Positions 18,326 to 27,343 of a stretch of 64,000 nucleotides of DNA are shown in pieces. The first letter of the stretch is position 1, and the number at the start of each line of letters is the position of its first letter. This stretch comes from an uncultured Hyphomicrobiales bacterium (GTDB lineage Bacteria > Pseudomonadota > Alphaproteobacteria > Rhizobiales > TMED25), in NCBI GenBank assembly GCA_905181735.1, contig CAJIYR010000004.1, forward strand, positions 1 through 64,000, in the 5' to 3' direction. The position numbers and the translations under genes were made by a program. Under the pieces are notes generated by a model. It searched no databases, was not told the origin of the DNA, and worked only from the letters and a program-made list of their open reading frames with translations.

Positions 18326-18917
18326 AATTATTTTAGCATCAAAAAGTTCTATAAGAATAAAGATCTTAAAAAATGCTGGGATCATTTTTAAGCCTGTTGA
18401 TTCAATGATAGATGAACGTTTAATACAAAAAAAATACCAAGAAAGCGAACAATTTCAAGTTAAAGATCTTGCCCTTGCTTTAGCTGAAGAAAAAGCAAGG
18501 GTTGTATCTGGTAATTACCCTGACAAGTTAGTCATAGGTTGTGATCAGATGCTAGAATGTGATGATGAAATTTTTTATAAACCACAAGATAGAAAAAGCG
18601 TATTGATTGATTTAAAAAAGCTAAAAGGGAAAAAACATAATCTAATCACCTCAAATGTATGTGTTTTAAATTCAGTAAAAATCTGGCAACACACTGAAAT
18701 TAGTAAAATGTATATGAGAAATTTTACGAACGAATTCATTGAATTGTATATTGCATCAATGAAAGATAAAATTAATAAAGTCGTAGCAGGATATGAAATA
18801 GAAGGTCTTGGTATTCAATTGTTTAAAAAAATAGATGGCGATTTTTTTTCAATTCAAGGTATATCATTATTTCAATTACTAAAGTTCTTGCGGCAATCAG
18901 GATATGTTAAAAAATGA
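18303..18917 (+). CDS. maf: Maf-family nucleotide pyrophosphatase
   Basis: Hydrolyses non-canonical or modified nucleoside triphosphates (house-cleaning) and is linked to septum control in some species. It has 204 residues. The N-terminal ASKSSIRIKILKNAGI is the Maf substrate loop, and GCDQMLECDDE carries the conserved acidic pair. The start at 18303 overlaps PPSR by 23 bases; an in-frame ATG at 18312 is an alternative. The end overlaps coaE by four bases (ATGA). In many Alphaproteobacteria aroE lies between maf and coaE; here it is missing. Confidence 0.92.
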   Translation: MNKMINYKIILASKSSIRIKILKNAGIIFKPVDSMIDERLIQKKYQESEQFQVKDLALALAEEKARVVSGNYPDKLVIGCDQMLECDDEIFYKPQDRKSVLIDLKKLKGKKHNLITSNVCVLNSVKIWQHTEISKMYMRNFTNEFIELYIASMKDKINKVVAGYEIEGLGIQLFKKIDGDFFSIQGISLFQLLKFLRQSGYVKK

Positions 18918-19504
18918 TTGTATTAGGTTTAACAGGATCTATTGGTATGGGCAAGACTACGGTAGCAAAGTTATTTGCGGACCTGGATGTTCCTGTTTTT
19001 AACTCTGATGAGGCTGTTAACTTAATATATATGAAGAATCCTGATGTTTTAAAGTTTATAAAAGACAACTTTATTGAGTATGAAAATGATATAATTTGTA
19101 AAAAAAGAATTTCCGAAATCGTATTTAACGATAAAAAAAAGTTAGCAATTTTAGAAAAATTTATACACCCTTTGGTTAGAGAAAAGCAGATTAATTTTAT
19201 TAATGAGTCAAAAAAAAAGAAAAAACCATTAATTATTATTGAAATACCTTTATTATACGAAGTTGGAGTTCATAATTTTATAGATTTTAGTATAGTAGTA
19301 ACAGCGCCTTTTGAAATACAAAAATCGAGAGTTCTGCAACGCAAAGATATGAGTGAAAAGAAATTTTTAAATATTTTAGATAGACAAATGCCTGATAGAG
19401 AAAAATGTGCGAAAGCAGATTATATTATTAATAATTTAGAAATAGAGGCAACAAAGAAACAAGTTGTTAATCTCTGTAATAAAATTCTAAATAGTATAAA
19501 GTAA
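18914..19504 (+). CDS. coaE: Dephospho-CoA kinase
   Basis: Phosphorylates dephospho-CoA in the last step of coenzyme A synthesis. The 196 residues start with the P-loop GLTGSIGMGKTT, followed by FADLDVPVFNSDEAV, whose Asp is conserved. The lid segment DRQMPDREKCAKADYIINN is typical. It overlaps maf by four bases and is followed by dnaQ after six, so all four genes from PPSR to dnaQ form one operon. coaA and coaBC elsewhere in the window supply earlier CoA steps. Confidence 0.95.
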   Translation: MIVLGLTGSIGMGKTTVAKLFADLDVPVFNSDEAVNLIYMKNPDVLKFIKDNFIEYENDIICKKRISEIVFNDKKKLAILEKFIHPLVREKQINFINESKKKKKPLIIIEIPLLYEVGVHNFIDFSIVVTAPFEIQKSRVLQRKDMSEKKFLNILDRQMPDREKCAKADYIINNLEIEATKKQVVNLCNKILNSIK

Positions 19505-19510
19505 TATTTA

Positions 19511-20194
19511 ATGAGAGAAATAGTACTAGATACAGAAACAACTGGGTTAGATCCAAAAAAAGGCGATAAAGTTGTAGAGATAGCCTGTATTGAATTAATT
19601 AATCATATACCGACTGGCAAGGGTTACCAAGCATATATAAATCCAATGCGCGATATGCCTGAAGGTGCATTTAAGGTACACGGATTAACAGAAGAATTTT
19701 TATCAGATAAACCGGTGTTTGGAGAGGTTGTTGAGGAATTTTTATCTTTTATAGAAGATTCAATTTTATTAATTCATAATGCTAAGTTTGATATAAATTT
19801 TTTAAATCATGAGCTTACTTTAATAGGATTAAAGAAATTAAAATTTGAACGTGTAATAGATACTTTGCAAATAGCAAGAGAGAAGCACCCAGGTTCACCA
19901 AATAACCTCGATGCATTATGCAGGAGATATAGTGTAGATAATAATAAAAGAGATTATCATGATGCACGTTTAGATTGCGAATTATTAGCTGAAGTATATA
20001 TGGAATTAATAGGAGGTCGTCAGCACGGTCTCTTACTTGATAAAGAAACTGAAGAAAAAACCCAAATAACTAATGTTACAAGAAATAAAAGAATAAAAGA
20101 ATTGCCTACAAGATTAAGCTCAGTAGATATAGAGAAACATAAATTATATATTAAATCAATGCATGATAAGCCGCTCTGGAATAGTTATGATTAA
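19511..20194 (+). CDS. dnaQ: DNA polymerase III epsilon subunit (proofreading exonuclease)
   Basis: 3'-5' exonuclease that proofreads replication. It has 227 residues. The DEDDh exonuclease motifs are visible: DTETTGLDP (Exo I) near the N-terminus, HNAKFDINFLNHEL (Exo II) and YHDARLDCELLAEVY (Exo III). The tail after about residue 190 is short and basic and probably binds the polymerase. It is the last gene of the plus-strand operon and ends one base before the convergent secB stop. Confidence 0.96.
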   Translation: MREIVLDTETTGLDPKKGDKVVEIACIELINHIPTGKGYQAYINPMRDMPEGAFKVHGLTEEFLSDKPVFGEVVEEFLSFIEDSILLIHNAKFDINFLNHELTLIGLKKLKFERVIDTLQIAREKHPGSPNNLDALCRRYSVDNNKRDYHDARLDCELLAEVYMELIGGRQHGLLLDKETEEKTQITNVTRNKRIKELPTRLSSVDIEKHKLYIKSMHDKPLWNSYD

Positions 20195-20195
20195 T

Positions 20196-20639
20196 TTAGC
20201 TGTTAAGGCGACTAGGAATATTGTTTCTATATAACTCAAGGAAATCTATTGGTTCGATGTATAGTGGAGGGAAGCCCCCATCTCTAACTAAATCAGCTAA
20301 AATTCTTCGCGCGAATGGAAAAATCATTCTTGCGCCATCAACTAAAACAATAAAAGATTTTTGGTTCACATCAACATTGATTAACTCTATCACACCGGCG
20401 TAAACAAGTTCGGCAATGAAAACTATTTCATTATTTTTTTTTGCTTGCGCGTTTATTGTTAATTCAATTTCAAATACATTCTTATCATTATTAATTGAGA
20501 TAGCATTCACGTTAACACCAACACTGATATTTGGATTGCCGATAAGATGGGGAAGTGTATTCGGAGCTTTTGAATTTTCAAAAGATAAATCTTTAATGTA
20601 CTGGCTTAAACACTTAAAATTACTTTGAACTTTTTCCAT
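20196..20639 (-). CDS. secB: Protein-export chaperone SecB
   Basis: Tetrameric cytoplasmic chaperone that keeps secreted precursors unfolded and hands them to SecA. The 147-residue length is normal. The conserved YIKDLSFENSKAP near the N-terminus, the middle strand FEIELTINAQAK and LFPFARRIL-like MIFPFARRILADLVRDGGFPPLYIEPIDF are family hallmarks. It is transcribed with the fxsA-like gene, which lies 14 bases upstream. The porin, lipoproteins and other envelope proteins of this region are the kind of client it serves. Confidence 0.97.
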   Translation of the reverse strand: MEKVQSNFKCLSQYIKDLSFENSKAPNTLPHLIGNPNISVGVNVNAISINNDKNVFEIELTINAQAKKNNEIVFIAELVYAGVIELINVDVNQKSFIVLVDGARMIFPFARRILADLVRDGGFPPLYIEPIDFLELYRNNIPSRLNS

Positions 20640-20653
20640 GATATTTCTATATG

Positions 20654-21094
20654 TTATTTTAGTTTTTTAATTTTATCACATTCACTATCTTCGTCAACTA
20701 CAGTATAGTCTATATCTATAAAATCTGAATTATTTGTTCTGTCTCTTTTTTTTATAATTTTTGCTAATAAATACTTCCTAATGATTTTTATTAGCAGTAC
20801 AAAACCTATGATATCGGTTATAAAACCAGGAAAAATTAGTAAAACACCAGACACAGGTAGAAATAAAACCTCTAAAAATTCAGTTAATTTTTCTTGGTTA
20901 TTTGTATTTTTTTTATTTAAACTAGCTATGATATCAATAAATTGTTTTTTTATTAAAAAAAATCCAAGGATTCCTGTTGTTATTATAAAAAACAATGTTA
21001 TTACAAAGCCTATTGAATTGCTAATCGTATTAAATAAGCCTACTTCAAAATATATGATTGATAGGATTAATGTAAAAAAAATAAATAATTTCAT
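20654..21094 (-). CDS. FxsA-family membrane protein
   Basis: Small inner-membrane protein of 146 residues. Two hydrophobic segments at the N-terminus (residues 2-22 and about 26-48) and a third around 93-115 flank the family pattern LPVSGVLLIFPGFITDIIGFVLLI. The charged C-terminal tail is cytoplasmic. In E. coli FxsA influences F-exclusion of phage T7, but the normal cellular function is unknown. Together with secB it forms a two-gene unit that diverges from the Tim44-like gene. Confidence 0.88.
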   Translation of the reverse strand: MKLFIFFTLILSIIYFEVGLFNTISNSIGFVITLFFIITTGILGFFLIKKQFIDIIASLNKKNTNNQEKLTEFLEVLFLPVSGVLLIFPGFITDIIGFVLLIKIIRKYLLAKIIKKRDRTNNSDFIDIDYTVVDEDSECDKIKKLK

Positions 21095-21195
21095 AGTTTA
21101 AGCTTATATAATATTTATCAATAATTACATATTATAGGCTATTATGAATTTTCAATATATAATTAATGTACTTAATTTTAAAAAAGAGATGAGTA

Positions 21196-21861
21196 ATGAT
21201 TGAAAATATAATCCTTCTTGTAGTTGTGGTAATAATTTTTATAGCCTTATTTAATAATTTGGGACGCCGAACAGGTAATGAACAGAAAAGAACTAATATA
21301 TATAACTTTAGTAATAAAAAACCGGAAATCATAGATATGAGTGAAGGCGATCTTACTATAACTACTGAAATCTCTGACAATAAAGAAAATGAAATAAATA
21401 AGAATTCATTATTAGAAGATCAAATTATAGAAATATCAAAATTTGATGATAACTTTACTGTGAATATATTTTGTGATGGAGCAAAAACTGCATATGAAAT
21501 GGTTTTAGTAGCTTACGCAGAAGAGAATTACAATACATTAAATAATTTGCTTAACGAAGATATGAGAATTACATTTACCGATGCAATTGAAAAAAGAAAA
21601 AGTAAGAATGAATTATTAGAATATACATTAATCAGAGTATTATCTAGTGAGGTTTTATCTATCGAATTAAAATTAAATACTGCACAGATAGCGGTTAAAT
21701 TAGTTGCTGAAATTGGTTCATTGTTAACACACGAAGTTGTAAATGAAAATAATTTAGATAAAATTCAAGAATATAAGAAAACTGAAGTTTGGATTTTTGA
21801 AAAAAATATGAAATCAAAAAATCCTAATTGGAAAGTGATAGCTATAAAATCATCTCACTAA
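21196..21861 (+). CDS. Tim44-like domain protein
   Basis: Protein of 221 residues with one N-terminal transmembrane segment (MIENIILLVVVVIIFIALF) followed by a basic and then acidic linker, and a C-terminal Tim44/MBA1-like domain from about residue 85 (GAKTAYEMVLVAYAEENYNTLNNLL). The family is the bacterial relative of mitochondrial Tim44 (TimA); the role in Alphaproteobacteria is thought to be at the inner membrane but is not settled. The order secB-fxsA divergent from Tim44-mltA-smr is conserved in Alphaproteobacteria. The purine stretch AAAAAAGAGATGAG before the ATG is the likely ribosome site. Confidence 0.9.
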   Translation: MIENIILLVVVVIIFIALFNNLGRRTGNEQKRTNIYNFSNKKPEIIDMSEGDLTITTEISDNKENEINKNSLLEDQIIEISKFDDNFTVNIFCDGAKTAYEMVLVAYAEENYNTLNNLLNEDMRITFTDAIEKRKSKNELLEYTLIRVLSSEVLSIELKLNTAQIAVKLVAEIGSLLTHEVVNENNLDKIQEYKKTEVWIFEKNMKSKNPNWKVIAIKSSH

Positions 21862-21887
21862 AATAAACATTATTTTAAATAAAAGAA

Positions 21888-22964
21888 ATGATAAATAATT
21901 TTAACAAGCATTTTAAAAAAATCTCTTTTAGAGAAATTAATGGCTGGGATGATGATAATCATATTGAGGCCTATGAAGCTCTTAAAAAAGGAATAATTTT
22001 TCAGTATAATAATTTTCCTAAATCTAAAAAATTACATATTTTATTAAATAAAATAAGTAATACAGAAAACCCAAAACATTTTTTTGAAAAAAATTATATA
22101 CCCTTTAAATCTTTTAATTGGGATAATAAAGAAAGTTTGTTTACTGGCTATTATGAGCCACATTTAAAATCATCTCGTGTTAGATCTGATGAATATTATA
22201 TACCATTATATTCTATGCCAAAGAATCTAATTAAATGCGAAAATAACGAAAAAAAATACAATAAAATTTCTGGATATACACACTTATTAAAAATTGATAA
22301 AAAATTTATAATTCCTCCAACGAGAGAAATGATTAATAATTATAATCTTGAAGAAACCAAAGTTTTAGCTTGGTTAAAAGACCCCATAGAAGCATATTTT
22401 ATGCACATACAGGGATCGGGTAAATTGATATTTACGGACGGGTCTTCTGAAAGATTTACATATGCAGCTAAAAATGGATTTCCATATACCTCTATAGGCA
22501 AAGTTTTGGTATCTCTTGGCTATATTGATGAAGAAGAGATTTCAATGAACACTATAAAAAGTTGGTTAAAAAATAATCCAAATAAAATAAATGATATTTT
22601 AAATAGAAATAAATCATATATTTTTTTTAAACAGATCGTAAGTGAAAATAATAATTATCATACCATAGGACAAACTGGGATAGAATTATCTTCTAAAAGA
22701 TCGCTTGCAATCGATTTGTCTATTTATGACATTAACACACCAATTTGGCTTGAAACAAAAATACCTTCACAGAAAATAGATTCAGTAGAAAAATTTCAAA
22801 GGTTGATGATTGGTCAAGATACGGGATCGGCAATAAAAGGGTTTATAAGAGGTGATATATTTTTTGGATCTGGTCATAAAGCGGGACAAATAGCTGGTAA
22901 CATGAAAGAAAAAGGGAATATAATAATATTTTTATTAAAAGATGAAATAAGGTCCTATGGTTAA
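21888..22964 (+). CDS. mltA: Membrane-bound lytic murein transglycosylase A, without signal peptide
   Basis: Cleaves peptidoglycan glycan strands and forms anhydromuramyl ends. The 358 residues cover both the MltA domain (LFTGYYEPHL, then IPPTREMI, then AYFMHIQGSGKL) and the C-terminal 3D domain (GQDTGSAIKG, RGDIFFGSGHKAG), including its conserved aspartates. What is missing is the signal peptide or lipobox: the reading begins MINNFNKHFKKISFREINGW, already inside the mature protein pattern. An in-frame stop lies 12 bases upstream of the ATG, so no longer start exists. Export must use another route or the enzyme acts elsewhere. The smr start overlaps its end by eight bases. Confidence 0.92.
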   Translation: MINNFNKHFKKISFREINGWDDDNHIEAYEALKKGIIFQYNNFPKSKKLHILLNKISNTENPKHFFEKNYIPFKSFNWDNKESLFTGYYEPHLKSSRVRSDEYYIPLYSMPKNLIKCENNEKKYNKISGYTHLLKIDKKFIIPPTREMINNYNLEETKVLAWLKDPIEAYFMHIQGSGKLIFTDGSSERFTYAAKNGFPYTSIGKVLVSLGYIDEEEISMNTIKSWLKNNPNKINDILNRNKSYIFFKQIVSENNNYHTIGQTGIELSSKRSLAIDLSIYDINTPIWLETKIPSQKIDSVEKFQRLMIGQDTGSAIKGFIRGDIFFGSGHKAGQIAGNMKEKGNIIIFLLKDEIRSYG

Positions 22965-23514
22965 AAAATTAAAAGAAGAAGATTTAAACTTATGGAAAGA
23001 AATCACTTCCTCTATTCAGCCTTTAAAAGCCAATAAAAACATTCATGAAGATAGTGATAAAAAGTCACTTAAGTCTGATGAAAAAAACGTATCTACTGAA
23101 TATAGTTTGGTTAAAAATTCAAAAAAAATAATAGAAAATTTAAACAAATCAAAGGTTAAAAAAAATATTGAGTATACGGGTATAGACAGAAGAACAAATC
23201 AAAAAATGACAAGAGGAAATGTACAAATTGGTGCTACTCTTGATTTACACGGTTGCACTCAAATAGAAGCTTACGATTTATTATATGATTTTTTGGTAAA
23301 ATCATACCAAGATCATTTAAAGTTAGTGTTGGTTATAACCGGTAAAGGCAGAATAGTTAATTATAATGAATTTAACGCAGTTGGAGTTCTTAAAGCTAAT
23401 TTACCGATTTGGTTAAAAGAAGATAAGTTTTTTAATATTGTAAACGGCTACAAATTTTCTAATCAGAGGCACGGTGGATCGGGTGCCTACTATGTATTGT
23501 TAAAAAGCAAATGA
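22957..23514 (+). CDS. Smr-domain protein
   Basis: Protein of 185 residues ending in a Smr (small MutS-related) domain. The first 80 or so residues are charged and low in complexity. From about residue 89 come LDLHGCTQIEAYDLLYDFL and LVITGKGRI, the LDLHG and TGKG motifs of the Smr nuclease fold, then the C-terminal RHGGSGAYYVLLK. Stand-alone Smr proteins are predicted or shown to cut DNA or RNA; the substrate here is unknown. It is usually next to mltA in Alphaproteobacteria. It ends seven bases before the convergent hslU stop. Confidence 0.92.
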   Translation: MVKKLKEEDLNLWKEITSSIQPLKANKNIHEDSDKKSLKSDEKNVSTEYSLVKNSKKIIENLNKSKVKKNIEYTGIDRRTNQKMTRGNVQIGATLDLHGCTQIEAYDLLYDFLVKSYQDHLKLVLVITGKGRIVNYNEFNAVGVLKANLPIWLKEDKFFNIVNGYKFSNQRHGGSGAYYVLLKSK

Positions 23515-23521
23515 AAAATTA

Positions 23522-24829
23522 CTATAAAATAAATTTTGATAAATCTGTATTTTTAGATAAATTGCCAATATTTTTATCGACGTAATCTGCATCTATTATA
23601 ACGACCTCACCGTCCATATCTGTAGCTTTGAAACTTATTTCATCCAACACCCGTTCTATTATTGTATGAAGTCTTCTTGCTCCAATATTTTCAACGGATG
23701 AATTAACTTCTGCTGCAATACTCGCGATTTTATCAATACCGTCATCGGTAAATTCTAGTATTACATTTTCTGTTCCAAGTAAGGCCACATATTGTTTTAT
23801 TAGGCTCGCTTCCGTGTCTTTTAAAATTTTTACAAAATCATCTTTACTTAATGCGCTTAGTTCAACTCTTATTGGCAATCTTCCCTGCAATTCTGGTAAT
23901 AAATCGGATGGTTTGGATAGGTGAAATGCTCCAGAAGTTATGAATAATATATGATCAGTTTTAATTGATCCATGCTTTGTAGCTACCGTTGTACCCTCAA
24001 TTAAAGGTAGTAAATCTCGCTGTACACCCTCTCGGCTAATATCAGCGCCTTGCCTTCCTTCGCGGGCACATATTTTATCAATTTCATCTATAAAAACAAT
24101 CCCATGATTTTCAACAATTTTTATTGCTTCTTGGGCTATTTTTTCATCGTCTAATAATTTATCCGCTTCTTCTTCTGTCAAGATTTCATAGCTATCTTTA
24201 ACGGACATTTTTTTGCTTGAAAATTTATCTCCCAGTGCTTTACCTAGCATATCATTTAGATTTAACATGCCCATTTGGGCTCCAGGCATTCCTGGAATAT
24301 CAAAACTAGACATATTATTGCGATTATCTTTTATTTTAACATTGATTTCTTTATCGTCTAATTCACCCGATCTTAATTTTTTTCTAAAATTTTCACGTGT
24401 TGTTTCCGTAGAAGATTCTCCAACAAGGGAATTTAAAACTCTTTCTTCTGCGGCTAAATGCGCTTTTGCTTCAACCTCCTTCTTTCTTTTTTCTCTAATC
24501 ATAACAATACCAATTTCCATTAGATCACGTATGATATGTTCCACATCTCTTCCAACGTAACCAACTTCAGTATATTTAGTCGCTTCAACTTTAACAAATG
24601 GTGCTTGAGCTAATTTTGCTAATCTTCTAGATATTTCAGTTTTTCCAACCCCTGTTGGCCCAATCATAAGTATATTCTTTGGAAGGACCTCATCTTTCAT
24701 TGCTCCAGTTAGTTGTTGTCTTCTCCATTGATTCCTTAAAGCAATAGCACAGGATCGTTTAGCTTCATTTTGTCCAATAATATATTTGTCTAATTCTGAA
24801 ACGATTTCTCTTGGTGAAAAGTCGGCCAT
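23522..24829 (-). CDS. hslU: ATP-dependent protease ATPase subunit HslU
   Basis: Unfoldase ring of the HslUV protease. It has 435 residues. [25 protein letters not shown] opens the protein, Walker A is GPTGVGKTE, and the pore and sensor parts are [13 protein letters not shown] [24 protein letters not shown] (Walker B) and [13 protein letters not shown]. The I-domain lies in the middle. The ATG at 24829 has a strong AAGGAG site. It lies 34 bases downstream of hslV, the usual hslVU order, opposite in direction to the his operon. Confidence 0.98.
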   Translation of the reverse strand: MADFSPREIVSELDKYIIGQNEAKRSCAIALRNQWRRQQLTGAMKDEVLPKNILMIGPTGVGKTEISRRLAKLAQAPFVKVEATKYTEVGYVGRDVEHIIRDLMEIGIVMIREKRKKEVEAKAHLAAEERVLNSLVGESSTETTRENFRKKLRSGELDDKEINVKIKDNRNNMSSFDIPGMPGAQMGMLNLNDMLGKALGDKFSSKKMSVKDSYEILTEEEADKLLDDEKIAQEAIKIVENHGIVFIDEIDKICAREGRQGADISREGVQRDLLPLIEGTTVATKHGSIKTDHILFITSGAFHLSKPSDLLPELQGRLPIRVELSALSKDDFVKILKDTEASLIKQYVALLGTENVILEFTDDGIDKIASIAAEVNSSVENIGARRLHTIIERVLDEISFKATDMDGEVVIIDADYVDKNIGNLSKNTDLSKFIL

Positions 24830-24863
24830 TTATTCTCCTTCTTAAGAAATTAATGATTTTTTC

Positions 24864-25421
24864 TTAACTTATTTCTATGCTTTCTATGGTAACACTTGAA
24901 TTTGTGAAAACGCATATTTCAGACGCTACTTTCATAGATCTAGTTACTATCTCAATAGCATCATAATCGCTATCAATTAATGCTCTCGCTGCAGCAAGCG
25001 CGTAGTTACCTCCAGAACCTATTGCAATTACTCCATTTTCTGGCTCTAAAACATCTCCATTTCCCGTTAACACGAAACCAACATCTTTATCTGCAACCAA
25101 CATCATTGCTTCTAGCCTCCTCATGTACTTATCCATTCTCCAGTCTTTTGCAAGTTCTACAGCCGCCCTTGTTAGTTGTGTTGGATATTGCTCAAGTTTA
25201 ACTTCTAATCTATCAAACAACGTTAAAGCATCTGCTGTTGCCCCAGCAAACCCAGCGATAACATTGCCTTCAGCCCCTAACCTTCTAACTTTTTTTGCAT
25301 TTGTTTTGATAACAGTATTTCCAAAGCTGACTTGCCCATCTCCTGCAATGGCCACAATATTATTTTTTCTGACCATTAGGATAGTGGTTCCAAGCCAGGT
25401 ATTAGAAGAATGATCAATCAT
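24864..25421 (-). CDS. hslV: ATP-dependent protease peptidase subunit HslV
   Basis: Threonine protease that forms the proteolytic chamber of HslUV. It has 185 residues. [26 protein letters not shown] contains the catalytic threonine, Thr12, which would become the N-terminus after removal of an 11-residue propeptide ([11 protein letters not shown]). [14 protein letters not shown] is the second conserved stretch. Such short propeptides are normal in Alphaproteobacteria. Two CTTG sequences lie upstream but I could not pick a convincing heat-shock promoter. Confidence 0.97.
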   Translation of the reverse strand: MIDHSSNTWLGTTILMVRKNNIVAIAGDGQVSFGNTVIKTNAKKVRRLGAEGNVIAGFAGATADALTLFDRLEVKLEQYPTQLTRAAVELAKDWRMDKYMRRLEAMMLVADKDVGFVLTGNGDVLEPENGVIAIGSGGNYALAAARALIDSDYDAIEIVTRSMKVASEICVFTNSSVTIESIEIS

Positions 25422-25486
25422 AGTTTCCTCAATGTTTTATTAATTAAAATATTTTTAATGTAAATACCTAAACAAGTATATTATAA

Positions 25487-25516
25487 TTGAGTATTTATTA
25501 GTACTTTTAATATATT
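25487..25516 (+). promoter_or_regulatory. Probable promoter of the his operon
   Basis: TTGAGT (25487-25492) and TATATT (25511-25516) with an 18-base spacer, about 50 bases upstream of hisB in the hslV/hisB spacer. The composition is AT-rich throughout, so chance matches are likely. No leader peptide with a run of histidine codons is present, so classical attenuation is not seen. Confidence 0.35.
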
Positions 25517-25568
25517 ATGTTAATAAATTCAGTTTACAAGAGTAAGATAATTTTCTGAGAGTAAAAAA

Positions 25569-26171
25569 ATGAGAAAAATTGAACCGAGAATTGCTCATAT
25601 AGAACGCAATACAAGTGAAACAAAAATATTTTGTGATATTAACCTAGATGGATCTGGTGTTTCTAATATAAACACAGGTATTGGGTTTTTAGATCATATG
25701 CTTGAACAGATCGCTAAACACGGCTTGTTTGATATAAACATAATTGCAAAAGGTGATTTACATATTGATATGCACCATACAACAGAAGATGTTGGTATAG
25801 TTCTAGGTCAAGCTTTTAAAAAAGCATTAGATAATAAAATGGGAATAGTAAGATTTTCTGATGTCTTAATGCCAATGGATGAAACATTGACCCGTATTGC
25901 TCTTGATATATCTGGAAGACCTTTCTTAAAGTGGAATGTAAAATTTAGATCACCAAAAGTTGGAAACATGGACACGGAATTATTCCAAGAATGGTTTCAT
26001 GCTTTTGCCCATAATGCTGGCATTACATTGCATATAGAAAGTTTACATGGATTGAATGCACACCATGTTATTGAATCATGCTTTAAAGGGTTAGCTAGAG
26101 TTTTAAAAATAGCGGTTTCGCTGGACCCCCGAGCACCTGATCGATTACCTTCAACAAAGGGTGTGTTGTAA
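25569..26171 (+). CDS. hisB: Imidazoleglycerol-phosphate dehydratase
   Basis: Manganese enzyme of histidine synthesis that dehydrates imidazoleglycerol phosphate. It has 200 residues: the single-domain form, without the phosphatase domain fused to it in enteric bacteria. The metal-binding repeats are clear: [30 protein letters not shown], and [32 protein letters not shown]. It is the first gene of the block hisB-DUF2628-hisH-hisA-hisF-hisE-coaA. Confidence 0.98.
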   Translation: MRKIEPRIAHIERNTSETKIFCDINLDGSGVSNINTGIGFLDHMLEQIAKHGLFDINIIAKGDLHIDMHHTTEDVGIVLGQAFKKALDNKMGIVRFSDVLMPMDETLTRIALDISGRPFLKWNVKFRSPKVGNMDTELFQEWFHAFAHNAGITLHIESLHGLNAHHVIESCFKGLARVLKIAVSLDPRAPDRLPSTKGVL

Positions 26172-26192
26172 TTAACTAAAAATAGGATTGTT

Positions 26193-26672
26193 ATGGCAAT
26201 ATATACAGTCTATCAAAAAAAAATATTAAATTATAATGGACTAGTGTTAGAAAATGATATTGTTTTTATAAAAGATGGGGTATCAATTATAGCTCTATTT
26301 TCACCAATAATATGGTGTTTGTTTAATAAAAACTTGTTTTTAATCCCACTGTATTTATTGGCGTTATTAATGATACCGCAGCTAGATAACTATTTACCAA
26401 TTAATATAAGTGCATTAACCATAATAATGATTCACTTAATCTGGTCATTTGAATCCAGTGAAATCAAGAGATGGTTGTATGCAATTAGAGGATATAATTT
26501 TATTAAAATTATAAGTTCAAGTGATATATTTAACGCACAATGGAAGTATATTAATAGTGTTGGTAATCTAGAAAAGAATAATATTACACTAGATAGAATA
26601 AAACAATCTGATATAAATAATATAAAGCAAACAGCTCCCATAATGAATTTATTTCCTTTTAACAAATATTAA
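26193..26672 (+). CDS. DUF2628-like membrane protein in the his operon
   Basis: Protein of 159 residues with three or so hydrophobic segments between about residues 28 and 90 (DGVSIIALFSPIIWCLFNKNLFLIPLYLLALLMI and INISALTIIMIHLIW). The N-terminus MAIYTVYQKK and the pattern DIVFIKDGVSIIALFSPIIW match the alphaproteobacterial DUF2628 proteins found between hisB and hisH. The function is unknown. It is read in the same direction as the histidine genes with only short gaps (21 and 16 bases), so it is co-transcribed. A role in histidine synthesis is not shown; the link may be positional only. Confidence 0.8.
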   Translation: MAIYTVYQKKILNYNGLVLENDIVFIKDGVSIIALFSPIIWCLFNKNLFLIPLYLLALLMIPQLDNYLPINISALTIIMIHLIWSFESSEIKRWLYAIRGYNFIKIISSSDIFNAQWKYINSVGNLEKNNITLDRIKQSDINNIKQTAPIMNLFPFNKY

Positions 26673-26688
26673 AAATTAGAAATGATAA

Positions 26689-27342
26689 ATGGAAAAGTTA
26701 GGTATAATCGATTTCGGTTCAGGTAACCTTCATTCAGTATTCAAGGCATTTGAGTTAGTAGCCAGTAAGTCGAATAAGGATCTTAAAGTTGAAATAGTAA
26801 AAAATTCAGATGATTTGTTAAATTGTGATAGAATCGTGCTTCCAGGGGTGGGTTCATTTGCAGATTGCAAAACTGGATTAGAAAAAATAGATTGTTTATC
26901 GCAGTCATTAAGTGATTTGGTTATTAACAAAGGGAGACCATTTCTAGGGATTTGTGTTGGAATGCAATTAATGGCAGACCAAGGTTTAGAAAATAACCCT
27001 ACAAAAGGTTTTGGTTGGATTGAAGGTTCTGTTGAATTAATAAATTTAAAATCAAAAATTTTAAAAATTCCTCACATGGGTTGGAATACATTATTCATAG
27101 AAAATAATCATAAAATTATAGAAAATATAGATCTTGGAGAAGATGGGTTGCATGCTTATTTTGTTCACTCTTATAATTTTTATATAAAAAAGAAAGAGAA
27201 TCTAATAACTACTAGTCACCATGAAATTAATTTAACATCCATGGTAGCAAGAGATAACATTATAGGGGTGCAATTTCACCCTGAAAAAAGCCAGAAATTA
27301 GGTTTAAAATTAATTAACAATTTTATTGAATGGTCACCTTGA
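26689..27342 (+). CDS. hisH: Imidazole glycerol phosphate synthase, glutaminase subunit HisH
   Basis: Supplies ammonia from glutamine to HisF. It has 217 residues. The glutaminase triad is visible as GICVGMQLM (Cys), and FHPEKSQ (His and Glu) near the C-terminus. IDFGSGNLHSVFKAFE is the typical N-terminus and LPGVGSF the oxyanion region. The ribosome site of the following hisA lies inside the end of this gene. No irregularities are seen. Confidence 0.97.
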   Translation: MEKLGIIDFGSGNLHSVFKAFELVASKSNKDLKVEIVKNSDDLLNCDRIVLPGVGSFADCKTGLEKIDCLSQSLSDLVINKGRPFLGICVGMQLMADQGLENNPTKGFGWIEGSVELINLKSKILKIPHMGWNTLFIENNHKIIENIDLGEDGLHAYFVHSYNFYIKKKENLITTSHHEINLTSMVARDNIIGVQFHPEKSQKLGLKLINNFIEWSP

Positions 27343-27343
27343 T

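Noticed and set aside
24386..24401. CACGTG core in hslU resembling parS
   Set aside because: The right arm does not match (GTTGTT instead of AAACA), so it is not a ParB site.
25422..25568. Heat-shock promoter for hslVU in the hslV/hisB spacer
   Set aside because: Two CTTG sequences are present on the minus strand but neither has a convincing -10 partner at the right distance.
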